Shown piece by piece: positions 17,501-25,240 of a stretch of DNA of 39,742 bases; position 1 is the stretch's first letter, and each line of letters begins with the position of its first letter. The stretch lies in NCBI GenBank assembly GCA_031264395.1, contig JAISEB010000171.1:1-39742 (forward strand), written 5' to 3'. The DNA is from Treponema sp. Lineage in GTDB: Bacteria > Spirochaetota > Spirochaetia > Treponematales > Breznakiellaceae. The notes under the pieces were generated by a model. The model was given only the letters and a program-made list of their open reading frames with translations. It did not search any database and was not told the DNA's origin. Made by a program: the position numbers and the translations under genes.

Positions 17501-17661
17501 ACAGGGAAACCGAGGATGAATACCAGCGAGCCGTCAGGGAATATCAGCAGGGCAACTACCTTGGGGCCTTCTCCAGAATAGAGCGGCTGCTTCAGAATCC
17601 CAGAAACCAGAATTCCACCCTGATTCTGGAACTTCACCGGAGGCTCCAATCCCTCTTATGA
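14554..17661 (+). CDS. Large exported TPR-repeat protein
   Basis: 1035 residues of mostly alpha-helix with recurring TPR-type motifs, e.g. ADRLIADKQFDEAIKVLSEYIRKNP (start of the mature protein), NYYAGNFEQAEELLVRAQNRW (near 730), EGVRYFNAGRRIDGTVKFTEA (near 808) and ASLVWLDQALRLNPNNAEAT (near 945). A signal peptide (IFGLLAVCWSLAAAVSPLYA, ending about residue 35) and the absence of other membrane helices place it in the periplasm. A short ETAA triplicate (482-493) sits in a linker between helical regions. Its stop overlaps the ATG of the sensor phosphatase (ATGA), so the two products are made together, and a physical partnership in the periplasm is a reasonable inference. No enzyme motif was found. 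I do not recognise a named family. Confidence 0.8.
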   Translation: MNAESPPARARLTGRIFGLLAVCWSLAAAVSPLYAGGRKDGDLSHADRLIADKQFDEAIKVLSEYIRKNPDDFETAQKRLKQIGAFRDEYNAVADELLTTVSSDPGNASKILALIQRLQSIESPNNPNVQAFIARIQAIALFTYNRNRLEQILSAGRGELAKGNFEGALTLYAGGMDIYRDDFFSAGYGEETESRVRAGIADINAETGRFPAIVRSLEQNAAEAERLGTGNTALARLEEIYGRLIPGLDSLTRSRDVFLDTGNYFDEELARLQAGDPEIGDRSFLSFASRLIHGPSYTGIEFPEGMLGVVEGYWNSVMSRAEGAALGIAERNYAAGRTNLSNGDYAAAAAAYAGARPYLGFLLSLSGKWNEFMHDSPSFAPFGVSVPKEKFGDFLAYRALDDAVSYFSDGTELGRRFAEVPGGDSGTISLWQSGSLDSAEAERREGQYRAAFTVLYNETGTLIAEVSGREGEFRTEMAAGPETAAETAAETAAGPAEDPGGRNPLFPLEEARNFAAALQARIGREEYGAAVRQYTIANDELGKRVNGRRGEMEEGRRLIEGTAEGDRTLFYPAEGFAVFERMNAAIGGDIEAGSALLERYSAERGDITGQSEVAALYASARAMTVSLLSLRSQGAGFLSAAKAQSDRAQTYRQEGDRLFREAQAALAGNNFDTARERLNQSTGRYNMALELQESDSIRAEWDRLVALGNEINRQENEFVIRDVRNYVTSARTNYYAGNFEQAEELLVRAQNRWRRTNVGDDGEVLYWLSLVRNAMSLRSGRVIPPTAPLYAEMSQLLSEARKNYEEGVRYFNAGRRIDGTVKFTEARQKTQEVKIMFPLNEDAGLLELRMDQVVDPRAFEQSFEQRMRDAIAGTRRKSMEAFADLQNLAKINPRYPGIAAIVTQAEIDMGFRPPPPNPADLARSAELTADARRVIEGNLSGQYEASLVWLDQALRLNPNNAEATRQKDILLTRISGRGVVVFDRETEDEYQRAVREYQQGNYLGAFSRIERLLQNPRNQNSTLILELHRRLQSLL
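15997..16032 (+). repeat. In-frame ETAA triplicate
   Basis: Three 12-base units each encoding ETAA (residues 482-493 of the TPR protein), flanked on both sides by AGP. A low-complexity linker likely to vary in copy number. Confidence 0.6.
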
Positions 17662-20600
17662 CACATCTGCAACGCCTTTCGCCGGGGAATCTCGTCTCTT
17701 CGAGGTTCAGGATCTTTTTTCCCGCCCTTCTCTTTTTCATCGTATGCGCGTACGGACAGGCGCAGACGACGTTTTACTGGGAAGAGCCGAACCGTTTTTC
17801 CCCCGCCGAGGGCCGTTTTCCGGTTTCCGGCTTTAACGGCGATCTTTCCGTCATCGCCTGGCAGGAGACTTCGCCCAACAGCCGCGTCAATACCTCAGGC
17901 GAGTCTGAGATACATGTCTCCATAGGGGTAAAGTCCGCCGGGGAAGACTGGAAGATATACCGGAACGTGGGGGGCCCCTACTACTATTCGGGGGAAGAGC
18001 CGGCGATCCTCAACGTCACCATCGACAGGCGGAACCGGATCATCATAGCCGCCGCGGCTTCCGTAACCGAGACGGAGATCCTCATATCGTCCGACAGGGG
18101 GGAAAGCTTTTCCCAACGAAGGCTCGACAGCGGTTCGGAAAGTTCCATAGCGCCCCGCCTTGCCGTCCGCGCCGACGGGGGGTATCTGCTTTTCATTACC
18201 CGCGGATACGAGCAGTCCCTTTCACTCTACTACTCCCGTTCGGACGACGGGATCACCTGGAGCCCCTTTACTCCTTTTGTGCGGGGCTTCGCTCTCAATC
18301 TTAACTTCCTTCCCGCCCACGCCGCGCTGGGCTCTGCCGACTATGTGATCTTCCAGTCGTTTGTCGGCGGCGCCGACGTAATTCCCGCCTTTCAGCTTTA
18401 CCTGCAGATCAGTACGGACGGGGGCCTTTCCTGGAGCCAGCCCCGGCGCATAACCGACTTCCGCGATCCCCTCATGAACACCGGTTCGGAGCCGGATCGT
18501 TTCGACAACCAGCGGCCCCATCTTTCGGTATACGGTAACGGCCTGTTCCTTGTATGGGAGCGGCGTTTCGGTACGGGTTCCCCCCAGATCTACGGCGCCC
18601 TCATCAATCCCCAGGGGACGGTGAGCGGGGTGGAACGGGTGAATACCGAAGAGGCGTACTGCAATAACCCGGTGGGTTTTATTCACAACGGAACCCGCCT
18701 GGCGGTGTGGTTTGACAACCGCAGGGGGGGCAACCGGATCTTCCTTGGACAGCGGGACGCCGTCGCCTGGTCGAATTACGATCTTTCGGGCGGTTCAGGG
18801 GACGCTTCCTTTGGAAGGCCCGTCATAGACGGGGACGATCTTCTTGTCCTCTGGCAGATTGTCAGAGGGAACGCCGGGTACATCTACACGATTCTTCCCG
18901 ACACAACCGTAACGCCGCCGGCTCTTACCGCGCTCAATTTTTCCCCCTCGCGCCGTACCCGGGGAGACCGGGCGAGGATAGCTTGGGCCCCTCCCTTCGA
19001 CACCTCCGGCATAGAAGGCTATTCCTGGCTCTGGTCCAGATCCCCCAATGCGGAGCCGCCCCGGGAGGTCCTGCTTTATCCGGGGGCAAACGTTTCCCTG
19101 TCCATGGATCTTACCGCGGAAGAGGACGGTTCCTGGTATTTCAGCGTCATCGCGCTGGATTACGCGGGAAACTGGTCCCTTCCGTCCCGCGTCGAATTTA
19201 TACGGGATACCACCCCGCCTTCCTGGACATCCATCGTTCCTCCGGAACTGGATGAAAACGGATACCTCTTGTCAAATACCTTTTCCGTGCAATGGAACCC
19301 GCCCGGCGATCCGGACGTGGCCGGTTACACATGGAACCTCGAATATCTGGGAGACGCGGCCCGCGGCGAGGATTATGAAACCTTTACCGCGTCCGCCACA
19401 GGGCTTGGAATGGGAACCGTTCCCGCGGGCATCGTGCAAACCGGAAATCAGGCCGATTATGTCAACCAGGACGACGGAATGTGGCGCTTTACCGTCGCGG
19501 CCGTGGACGAGGTAGGAAACGTCGGGCCCCCGTCGGGCGTTTTCTTCAGAACCAACAAATACATTCCCCATACCTACGTCACCTATGTGGATTCGGCCCA
19601 GGACGAACAGGGGCTTGTCTCGATACGCGTCATAGGCCGGGGTTTTTCCGCCGGGGGAAACGTGTACCGGATCTTCCTCGACCGGGACGGGGAGGCCCCC
19701 TACGACAGGGAATATACGCTTTCAGGCGGGGATTTCCGCATCCTTTCCGACAGGGAAATCGCGGGACTTCGGGCCGAGGACATGGACGAAGGGGTCTACA
19801 GGCTGGGATTCTTTCATCCGGAGCGGGGACTGTACGTTACCTCTCCCTCGGTAACGGTGAACAAGATGGGAACGGTTAAATTCGGCGACTTCTCCAGCGT
19901 ATGGGAGCCTTCCTGGCTCAGGAGGGAAACGCGCCGCGTCATCGATCCGTCCCTGCTCCTCATCGCCGTCATCCTCGTATTCTGCCTCTTCGGCCTTGCC
20001 GCCTCCGTAAGGGGAATAGGAAACGCCGTCACCGAAAGCGCCGCGATACGGGTAGAAGCGGCCGCGCTTATAACAGGAGATTTTATGCCTTCGGAAAAGA
20101 AAAAACACGCAGTAAGAATCAGGCGTAGAGGGGGAGGCCTCAGGCTCAAGCTGGCTTTCTTTACCATCGCGATAGTGCTTACCGTGGTCGCGCTGGTGTC
20201 CCTGCCACTGGCCTATGTCATGACCAACACCCAGCGGCAGACCCTGCTGCGGGGACTGTGGGACCGTTCCTCGGTTCTTCTTGAAGGTTTGGCGTCAAGC
20301 GCCCGCGCCTATCTCCCGGCAAACAACATACTGGAACTCGGCTTCCTCCCCGCCCAGACCGCGGCCATACCGGAGGCGCGCTACGTGACCATTACCGGCT
20401 ACAACGCCCAGGCCTCGGCATACGGAGATCTGGTGTGGGCCACCAACGATCCTGAAATTCTCGCCAAGATAGACACCGCCGAACTCCAGCCGGGAATCTC
20501 GCGCCTTACCGACGTGCTGAGCCCCCGGCTTGAACAGATCAGCGGGGAACTCAACAACAGGGCCCGCGCCGAGGTGGGAAGCCTTTCGCAGAGCATAGGA

Positions 20601-22274
20601 GAGCTCAACCAGGAAGGGCTTATACTTGCGTCCCGTAACGATCCGGAAAGCAGGCGGCGTTTCCAGGACATACAGATAACCACAAGCCAGCTTTCCGCGC
20701 GCTTTACCGAGGGGCTTGCCGCGATAGCCCGCGACATCGGTTCCGAGCCGTCTTTCTCTACCGAGGATCTTCCCCGCGACGGGACAAGGACCTACATATT
20801 CTTCAAGCCCGTCATGTACCGGCAGGGAAACGAGGATGTGTACTTCAGGGGCCTTATCCGTCTTGAAGTAACCATAGATTCCATTCTCGAAAGGATAGCC
20901 GAAGATCAGCGGACGCTTATAAGGCTCATATTTATCATTGCCTTTATCGCCCTTACCATAGGAACCATAGGCGCGCTGGTACTTTCCACCCTTATCATAA
21001 GGCCCATACGGAAACTGGTGCGGCATGTCGAGCAGATTAGGGATACCGAAGACAAGGCGAAACTCGCGGGCGTGGACATCCGCATCAAGAGCAGGGACGA
21101 GATTGCCGTTCTTGGAAACACCATCAACGACATGACCCACGGCCTTGTCAAGGCGGCGCTGGCGGCGTCGGATCTTTCCATAGGAAAGGAAATACAGAAG
21201 AAGTTCATTCCCCTGGAAATGGACAGGGACGGAAACAAACTCAGCTCGGGCTACAAGGATACCAAAAACGTCAGTTTCTTCGGCTACTACGAAGGGGCCA
21301 AGGGGGTATCCGGGGACTACTTTGATTATCAGGATCTTGACGGCCGCTACTACGCGATCATCAAGTGCGACGTGGCCGGCAAGGGAATACCCGCGGCCCT
21401 GATCATGATACAGGTAGCGACCATGTTCCTCAACTATTTCAAGGCATGGAAGCCGACCGCCAAAGGCATGCACATTGAGGAAGTGGTCTACCAGATCAAC
21501 GACTTCATCGAGACACTGGGCTTCAAGGGTCGTTTCGCCGCCTTTACCCTGTGTCTCTTCGATTCCCAGACGGGAACGGTGCGGTTCTGCAACGCGGGCG
21601 ACAACATCATACACCTCTTCGACGCCTCGGAGGGCCGGATCAAGACCCTTACCCTGCCGGAAACGCCCGCCACAGGCGTACTTCCCAACTTCCTTGTGGA
21701 ATCCAAAGGCGGTTATACCGTGCAGACCATGACAATCGATCATGGCGACATTCTCTTCCTCTTTACCGACGGTATAGAAGAGGCAAAGCGGAAATTCAGG
21801 GACGGGGATTTCAGGGAAATCCTCTGTACCGAAGGCCCCAACGATACTCCGCACGAAAACCACGTGGCGGGGCAGGGGGATGAGGAAATGGGGCCGGACC
21901 GGGTCCAGGCCATCATCAACGCCGTCATGAACCGGGACGTGTACACCCTGCACAAATGGCACAATCCCGAAGGCAACGCCGATCTCTCCTTCGATTTTTC
22001 AAACTGCGAAGGCAAAGTCGAGGAAGTGATCATGGCGATGGTGTCGGTGGAAAAGATGTTCCGCTGCTGCAAGGACCCCGCCGCGGGCGAGGATTCCCGC
22101 GTGCTTGTGGACCGTAAAGTGGACGCGTTCCTCAAGGATCACTTTCTCCAGTACAGGACCTACTGTTCCTACACAAAAGAGAACCCTGGCAACGACGCGT
22201 ATATGTACTATACTCATGTCATTGAGGATGATCAGTACGACGATCTTACCATTTTGGGGATCAAGAGAAAGTAG
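17658..22274 (+). CDS. Giant sensor phosphatase: periplasmic BNR propeller, HAMP, SpoIIE/PP2C
   Basis: 1538 residues. Order: signal/anchor helix (about 18-36); BNR/sialidase-like propeller (about 40-410) with Asp-box motifs SSDRGESF (near 143), RSDDGITW (near 192) and STDGGLSW (near 250); two FN3-like domains (about 420-640) and a further beta domain; membrane helix near 765-785; short basic stretch; second membrane helix near 830-850; an extracytoplasmic sensor of about 235 residues; third helix near 1087-1110; HAMP (about 1112-1165); PP2C-type SpoIIE phosphatase (about 1180-1538). Metal-binding acidic residues are D1220 and D1223 in SGDYFD, D1238 in CDVAGKG, and the later NAGDN and TDGIEEAK. 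Such phosphatases usually dephosphorylate anti-anti-sigma or similar STAS proteins; none is encoded here. Overlaps the preceding TPR gene by ATGA. An internal RBS-ATG at 20085 could give the phosphatase half alone. Confidence 0.85.
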   Translation: MTHLQRLSPGNLVSSRFRIFFPALLFFIVCAYGQAQTTFYWEEPNRFSPAEGRFPVSGFNGDLSVIAWQETSPNSRVNTSGESEIHVSIGVKSAGEDWKIYRNVGGPYYYSGEEPAILNVTIDRRNRIIIAAAASVTETEILISSDRGESFSQRRLDSGSESSIAPRLAVRADGGYLLFITRGYEQSLSLYYSRSDDGITWSPFTPFVRGFALNLNFLPAHAALGSADYVIFQSFVGGADVIPAFQLYLQISTDGGLSWSQPRRITDFRDPLMNTGSEPDRFDNQRPHLSVYGNGLFLVWERRFGTGSPQIYGALINPQGTVSGVERVNTEEAYCNNPVGFIHNGTRLAVWFDNRRGGNRIFLGQRDAVAWSNYDLSGGSGDASFGRPVIDGDDLLVLWQIVRGNAGYIYTILPDTTVTPPALTALNFSPSRRTRGDRARIAWAPPFDTSGIEGYSWLWSRSPNAEPPREVLLYPGANVSLSMDLTAEEDGSWYFSVIALDYAGNWSLPSRVEFIRDTTPPSWTSIVPPELDENGYLLSNTFSVQWNPPGDPDVAGYTWNLEYLGDAARGEDYETFTASATGLGMGTVPAGIVQTGNQADYVNQDDGMWRFTVAAVDEVGNVGPPSGVFFRTNKYIPHTYVTYVDSAQDEQGLVSIRVIGRGFSAGGNVYRIFLDRDGEAPYDREYTLSGGDFRILSDREIAGLRAEDMDEGVYRLGFFHPERGLYVTSPSVTVNKMGTVKFGDFSSVWEPSWLRRETRRVIDPSLLLIAVILVFCLFGLAASVRGIGNAVTESAAIRVEAAALITGDFMPSEKKKHAVRIRRRGGGLRLKLAFFTIAIVLTVVALVSLPLAYVMTNTQRQTLLRGLWDRSSVLLEGLASSARAYLPANNILELGFLPAQTAAIPEARYVTITGYNAQASAYGDLVWATNDPEILAKIDTAELQPGISRLTDVLSPRLEQISGELNNRARAEVGSLSQSIGELNQEGLILASRNDPESRRRFQDIQITTSQLSARFTEGLAAIARDIGSEPSFSTEDLPRDGTRTYIFFKPVMYRQGNEDVYFRGLIRLEVTIDSILERIAEDQRTLIRLIFIIAFIALTIGTIGALVLSTLIIRPIRKLVRHVEQIRDTEDKAKLAGVDIRIKSRDEIAVLGNTINDMTHGLVKAALAASDLSIGKEIQKKFIPLEMDRDGNKLSSGYKDTKNVSFFGYYEGAKGVSGDYFDYQDLDGRYYAIIKCDVAGKGIPAALIMIQVATMFLNYFKAWKPTAKGMHIEEVVYQINDFIETLGFKGRFAAFTLCLFDSQTGTVRFCNAGDNIIHLFDASEGRIKTLTLPETPATGVLPNFLVESKGGYTVQTMTIDHGDILFLFTDGIEEAKRKFRDGDFREILCTEGPNDTPHENHVAGQGDEEMGPDRVQAIINAVMNRDVYTLHKWHNPEGNADLSFDFSNCEGKVEEVIMAMVSVEKMFRCCKDPAAGEDSRVLVDRKVDAFLKDHFLQYRTYCSYTKENPGNDAYMYYTHVIEDDQYDDLTILGIKRK
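20075..20087 (+). promoter_or_regulatory. Internal ribosome site and in-frame ATG within the sensor phosphatase
   Basis: AGGAGA (20075-20080), four bases, then ATG (20085) at codon 810, exactly between the propeller-bearing half and the sensor-HAMP-phosphatase half. A product from here would be about 729 residues with its own two membrane helices. Confidence 0.35.
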
Positions 22275-22330
22275 GCGGGATTTTTCCGTTCCGCGCAATT
22301 AGAGCTGAAATTGTAACAAGGGGGTTAAGT

Positions 22331-22648
22331 ATGACATTTGGCGAAAGGATGAAGGAGATTATTGAACAGGGCCTTTCGGTTTCAAAGGACCTTGCCGCCA
22401 AGGCGGGGGCAAAGGCCCAGGATCTGGGAGAACGGGGCGTTCTCATGCTGGAAGTCAAACAGCTTGAAGGCCAGGCCCAGAAACTCATAGGCCGTCTTGG
22501 GGCCGAGGCGTACGAGGCGTTCGCCGAACGGGGAGTCAAGACCCTGTCCGCGGACACCCATGCCGTCAAGACGCTGCTTGCGGAAATTGCCCAGATCCGC
22601 GAATCTGTCGAAGAAAAGAACGCGGAACTCCGGTCCCGGAAAAAGTGA
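22331..22648 (+). CDS. Small helical protein of unknown function
   Basis: 105 residues, nearly all predicted helix and highly charged (ends SVEEKNAELRSRKK), without membrane segments or cysteines. Preceded by AAGGGGG seven bases before the ATG. Its TGA overlaps the GTG of the kinase gene, so they are probably coupled. It follows the sensor phosphatase after 56 bases and may belong to the same transcript. I do not recognise a family; the pattern (short amphipathic coiled-coil) would suit a scaffold or a phasin-like protein. Confidence 0.7.
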   Translation: MTFGERMKEIIEQGLSVSKDLAAKAGAKAQDLGERGVLMLEVKQLEGQAQKLIGRLGAEAYEAFAERGVKTLSADTHAVKTLLAEIAQIRESVEEKNAELRSRKK

Positions 22649-23754
22649 ATTCCGAAGGGTCCCTGCCAGAAGGCGTCGCGGAATGTTTCGCCATTTATGG
22701 CGAGCTGGAAAGTTCCTGTCTCTTCGGTTCGGGGCACATCAACACAACCTTTGTTTCCCGGTGGAATCAGGCCGGCGCCCGTGTCCGTTATCTGCATCAG
22801 CTTATAAACGATCGCGTTTTTCTTGAGCCCGGCGAAGTTATGGAAAACATAGACCGGGTTACGCGGCACATCGCGTCCGTTCTCCGCGGGGAAGGCGAGG
22901 CGGATATCAGCCGCAGGACCCTTACGGTGGTTCCCTCGCGGGACGGCCGGCTTTTTGTCCGTGACGGCGGCGGGGGCTGGTGGCGGACGTATTTGTTTGT
23001 TGAACGGGCGCACGCGCTGGATGTGGTTTCCTCCCCCTCCGAGGCTTTTTTTCTGGGGAAGGCTGTCGGGCGTTTTCAAAGACAGCTGGCGCGCCTTGAG
23101 GGAAAGCGGCTTAACGAAACCATTCCCGGTTTTCACAACATGGAAAGCCGCTACCGGGCCTTCCGCGGCGCGGTAGAAAGGGACCCCCTTAACCGGGCCG
23201 GAACGGCCGGCGCCGAAATTGACTTTATGCTGGAAAACGAGGAGCGGGGCGCCGTTCTCACTCGCGCCCTCACGGAAGGCCGCGTCCCGGAACGCGTCTG
23301 CCACAACGACGCCAAAATAAACAACATACTCATTGACGACGGGGACAACAGGGCCCTGTGCGTCGTTGATCTTGACACCGTAATGCCGGGAACCTGCCTT
23401 TTTGACGTAGGCGATCTGATCCGTACCGTCGCGGCGCGGGCAAAGGAAGACGAACGGGATCTTTCACAGGTGGAATTTGATTTCCCGTTTTTTACTTCCC
23501 TTGTTGAAGGGTACCTGTCCGAGGCTTCCTCCTTCCTTACAACCGGAGAAAAAGAACTTCTCGCCGAATCGGGGCGTAACATCACCCATATCATGGCCCT
23601 GCGTTTTTTGACGGATTACCTTAACGGGGACACGTATTACCGTACGTCGCGGCCCGGCCATAACCTTGACAGGGCCAGAAACCAGATCGCCCTTGTCCGT
23701 TCCATGGACAGGAACCGGGAGAAGATAACGCGCTTTCTGCTGGAGGCAGTGTAA
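22645..23754 (+). CDS. APH-fold kinase (aminoglycoside/choline/hexosamine kinase-like)
   Basis: 369-residue small-molecule kinase of the APH superfamily. The catalytic loop VCHNDAKINNILID holds the base D222 and N227; the metal-binding Asp is D242 in VVDLDTVMPG. The opening GSGHINTTFVSRW is the nucleotide-binding hairpin found in N-acetylhexosamine 1-kinase-like members, and the YLFVERAHALD hinge follows. The start is GTG at 22645, overlapping the previous stop (GTGA). Sugar 1-kinase activity is the most likely reading since homologues pair with nucleotidyltransferases, one of which exists only as a stump at 2944; antibiotic phosphorylation is less likely given the setting. Substrate remains inference. 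Confidence 0.82.
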   Translation: MNSEGSLPEGVAECFAIYGELESSCLFGSGHINTTFVSRWNQAGARVRYLHQLINDRVFLEPGEVMENIDRVTRHIASVLRGEGEADISRRTLTVVPSRDGRLFVRDGGGGWWRTYLFVERAHALDVVSSPSEAFFLGKAVGRFQRQLARLEGKRLNETIPGFHNMESRYRAFRGAVERDPLNRAGTAGAEIDFMLENEERGAVLTRALTEGRVPERVCHNDAKINNILIDDGDNRALCVVDLDTVMPGTCLFDVGDLIRTVAARAKEDERDLSQVEFDFPFFTSLVEGYLSEASSFLTTGEKELLAESGRNITHIMALRFLTDYLNGDTYYRTSRPGHNLDRARNQIALVRSMDRNREKITRFLLEAV

Positions 23755-23788
23755 TTTCTCCGGGGCGGGTAAAAAACCGCGCGCGCTC

Positions 23789-23817
23789 TTGAAAAAAAGG
23801 GGTTTTTATTGTAAAAA
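23789..23817 (+). promoter_or_regulatory. Possible promoter before the cysteine-cluster gene
   Basis: TTGAAA (23789-23794), 17 bases, TAAAAA (23812-23817), in an AT-rich gap between two GC-rich genes. Transcription would begin only about 8-10 bases before the ATG at 23832. Confidence 0.3.
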
Positions 23818-23831
23818 GTAGACTGGAATTT

Positions 23832-24296
23832 ATGATAAAGGAACCCTTTTACCGGGACGGGCTTTGTTTTTCATGCCGCCGCTGTTCTTCCTGCTGCCGT
23901 TATGAAAGCGGTTTTGTTTTTCTTTCGGAAAAAGACGTACGCGTCCTGTCGGCGGCCCGCGGAATGGAGTATAGTGATTTTGTGAAGACATGGTGCCGCT
24001 GGGTTCCCTCCGAAGGCGGAAAGGATCGTCTTTCGCTAAAGGAAAAAGCCGATTATGATTGTATCTTCTGGAAGGACGGTTGTACGGTTTACGGGGCGCG
24101 GCCCCTGCAGTGCAGAACCTTTCCTTTCTGGTCTTCGGTTGTCGGTTCCCGTGAGGCGTGGAATACGGCAAAAACAGGCTGTCCGGGCATGGATTCCGGC
24201 GCGGCGCACAGCCGGGAAGAAATAGAAGCCTGTCTTGCCGCAAGGAGGGCCGAGCCGCTTGTTATGAGAATATCGCCTGGCGTAAGGGGGTTGTAG
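23832..24296 (+). CDS. YkgJ-type cysteine-cluster protein
   Basis: 154 residues with the metal-binding cysteine arrangement of the YkgJ family: CFSCRRCSSCCRY (12-24), then CIFWKDGCTVYGARPLQCRTFPFW. The family is thought to bind an Fe-S cluster or zinc; its biochemical role is poorly known. The protein is soluble and cytoplasmic. The stop codon shares one base with the GTG of the hydrolase that follows (TAGTG), pointing to co-expression. Confidence 0.87.
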   Translation: MIKEPFYRDGLCFSCRRCSSCCRYESGFVFLSEKDVRVLSAARGMEYSDFVKTWCRWVPSEGGKDRLSLKEKADYDCIFWKDGCTVYGARPLQCRTFPFWSSVVGSREAWNTAKTGCPGMDSGAAHSREEIEACLAARRAEPLVMRISPGVRGL

Positions 24297-25237
24297 TGCT
24301 GGTTCATTTTTGGGGCGTCCGGGGTTCCCTGCCGTCTCCTCAGCTTCCCTCTCAGATAAAAAGCAAAATTTCCGCCATTCTGGAACGGCTTACCCCGGCG
24401 GACATAGAAAATACGGAGAACCGCGAACGCTTTCTCGCGGGGCTGCCCCCCTGGCTTTTCGGCACGGTGGGCGGAAACACCCCCTGCGTCAGTGTCGGTT
24501 TCGATAACCCCCGCGAGCTTGTCGTGTTTGACTGCGGCTCGGGGGTCCGGGAACTGGGCATCGCCATGGGCAGGCAGAAGCCGAAACCGTCCCAGTACCG
24601 GGTGTTTTTTTCCCATTTTCACTGGGATCACCTTCAGGGGCTTCCTTTTTTCAACCCGTCCTACGATCCTTCGGTAACCATGGATTTTTATTCTCCCATG
24701 AAGGACCTTGAAGCCGCCCTTTACGGCCAGATGACTTCCCCGTATTTTCCCGTTCACATGGAATCAATGGGATGCAAGAAGAATTTTCACCTCATGGAAG
24801 GCAGGCTGGAGCTTGAAAGCGCCGCCATTTCCTGCAAGAAGATGAACCATCCCGGGGGTTCCTATTCGTATATGGTCAACGACGGCAGGCGCCGCTTTAT
24901 TTACGCGACCGATACGGAGCTTTCGGCGGCCGATTTTATCAAAAACGATGAAAACACCGAATTCTTCCAGAACGCCGACCTTATCGTCATAGACTGCCAG
25001 TACACGCTGGGGGAGGCTATCGAAAAGTACAACTGGGGGCACAGCGCGTTCAGCCTGGCGGTCGATTTTGCCGCCAACTGGGGCATCAAGCACATGGTGC
25101 TGTTCCACCACGATCCCACTTACAACGACCGGAAACTTTTCAACATACTCCAGTCCGCGCGCTGGTACACCGAACGCATGAATATCAAGGGAATCGAGCT
25201 GTCGCTTGCCGTGGAAGGTTTGGAAATCAACCTGTAG
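24296..25237 (+). CDS. Metallo-beta-lactamase-fold hydrolase
   Basis: 313 residues. The metal site is S-HFHWDH with H107, H109, D111 and H112. Upstream is the characteristic opening VHFWGVRGSLPSP and GGNTPCVSV, then VVFDCGSG; downstream come HPGGSYSYMV, YATDTE and the C-terminal HHDPTYND. This form of the fold (PhnP/RNase Z/class II cAMP phosphodiesterase-like) cleaves phosphodiesters, but the natural substrate is not evident. The frame is open farther upstream, but GTG-24296 with AGGGGG before it starts the protein exactly at the family N-terminus; the upstream extension is the shadow of the previous gene. The next gene begins four bases after the stop. Confidence 0.9.
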   Translation: MLVHFWGVRGSLPSPQLPSQIKSKISAILERLTPADIENTENRERFLAGLPPWLFGTVGGNTPCVSVGFDNPRELVVFDCGSGVRELGIAMGRQKPKPSQYRVFFSHFHWDHLQGLPFFNPSYDPSVTMDFYSPMKDLEAALYGQMTSPYFPVHMESMGCKKNFHLMEGRLELESAAISCKKMNHPGGSYSYMVNDGRRRFIYATDTELSAADFIKNDENTEFFQNADLIVIDCQYTLGEAIEKYNWGHSAFSLAVDFAANWGIKHMVLFHHDPTYNDRKLFNILQSARWYTERMNIKGIELSLAVEGLEINL

Positions 25238-25240
25238 TTT

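Noticed and set aside
20295..21962. 555-residue open frame antisense to the sensor phosphatase
   Set aside because: It mirrors the third-position GC bias of the phosphatase gene, has no family motif and no ribosome site, and the sense frame has clear HAMP and SpoIIE motifs.
22645..23754. Aminoglycoside resistance gene
   Set aside because: The APH fold is shared by many metabolic kinases; the opening motif and operon setting point to a sugar or metabolite kinase, and nothing suggests mobility.
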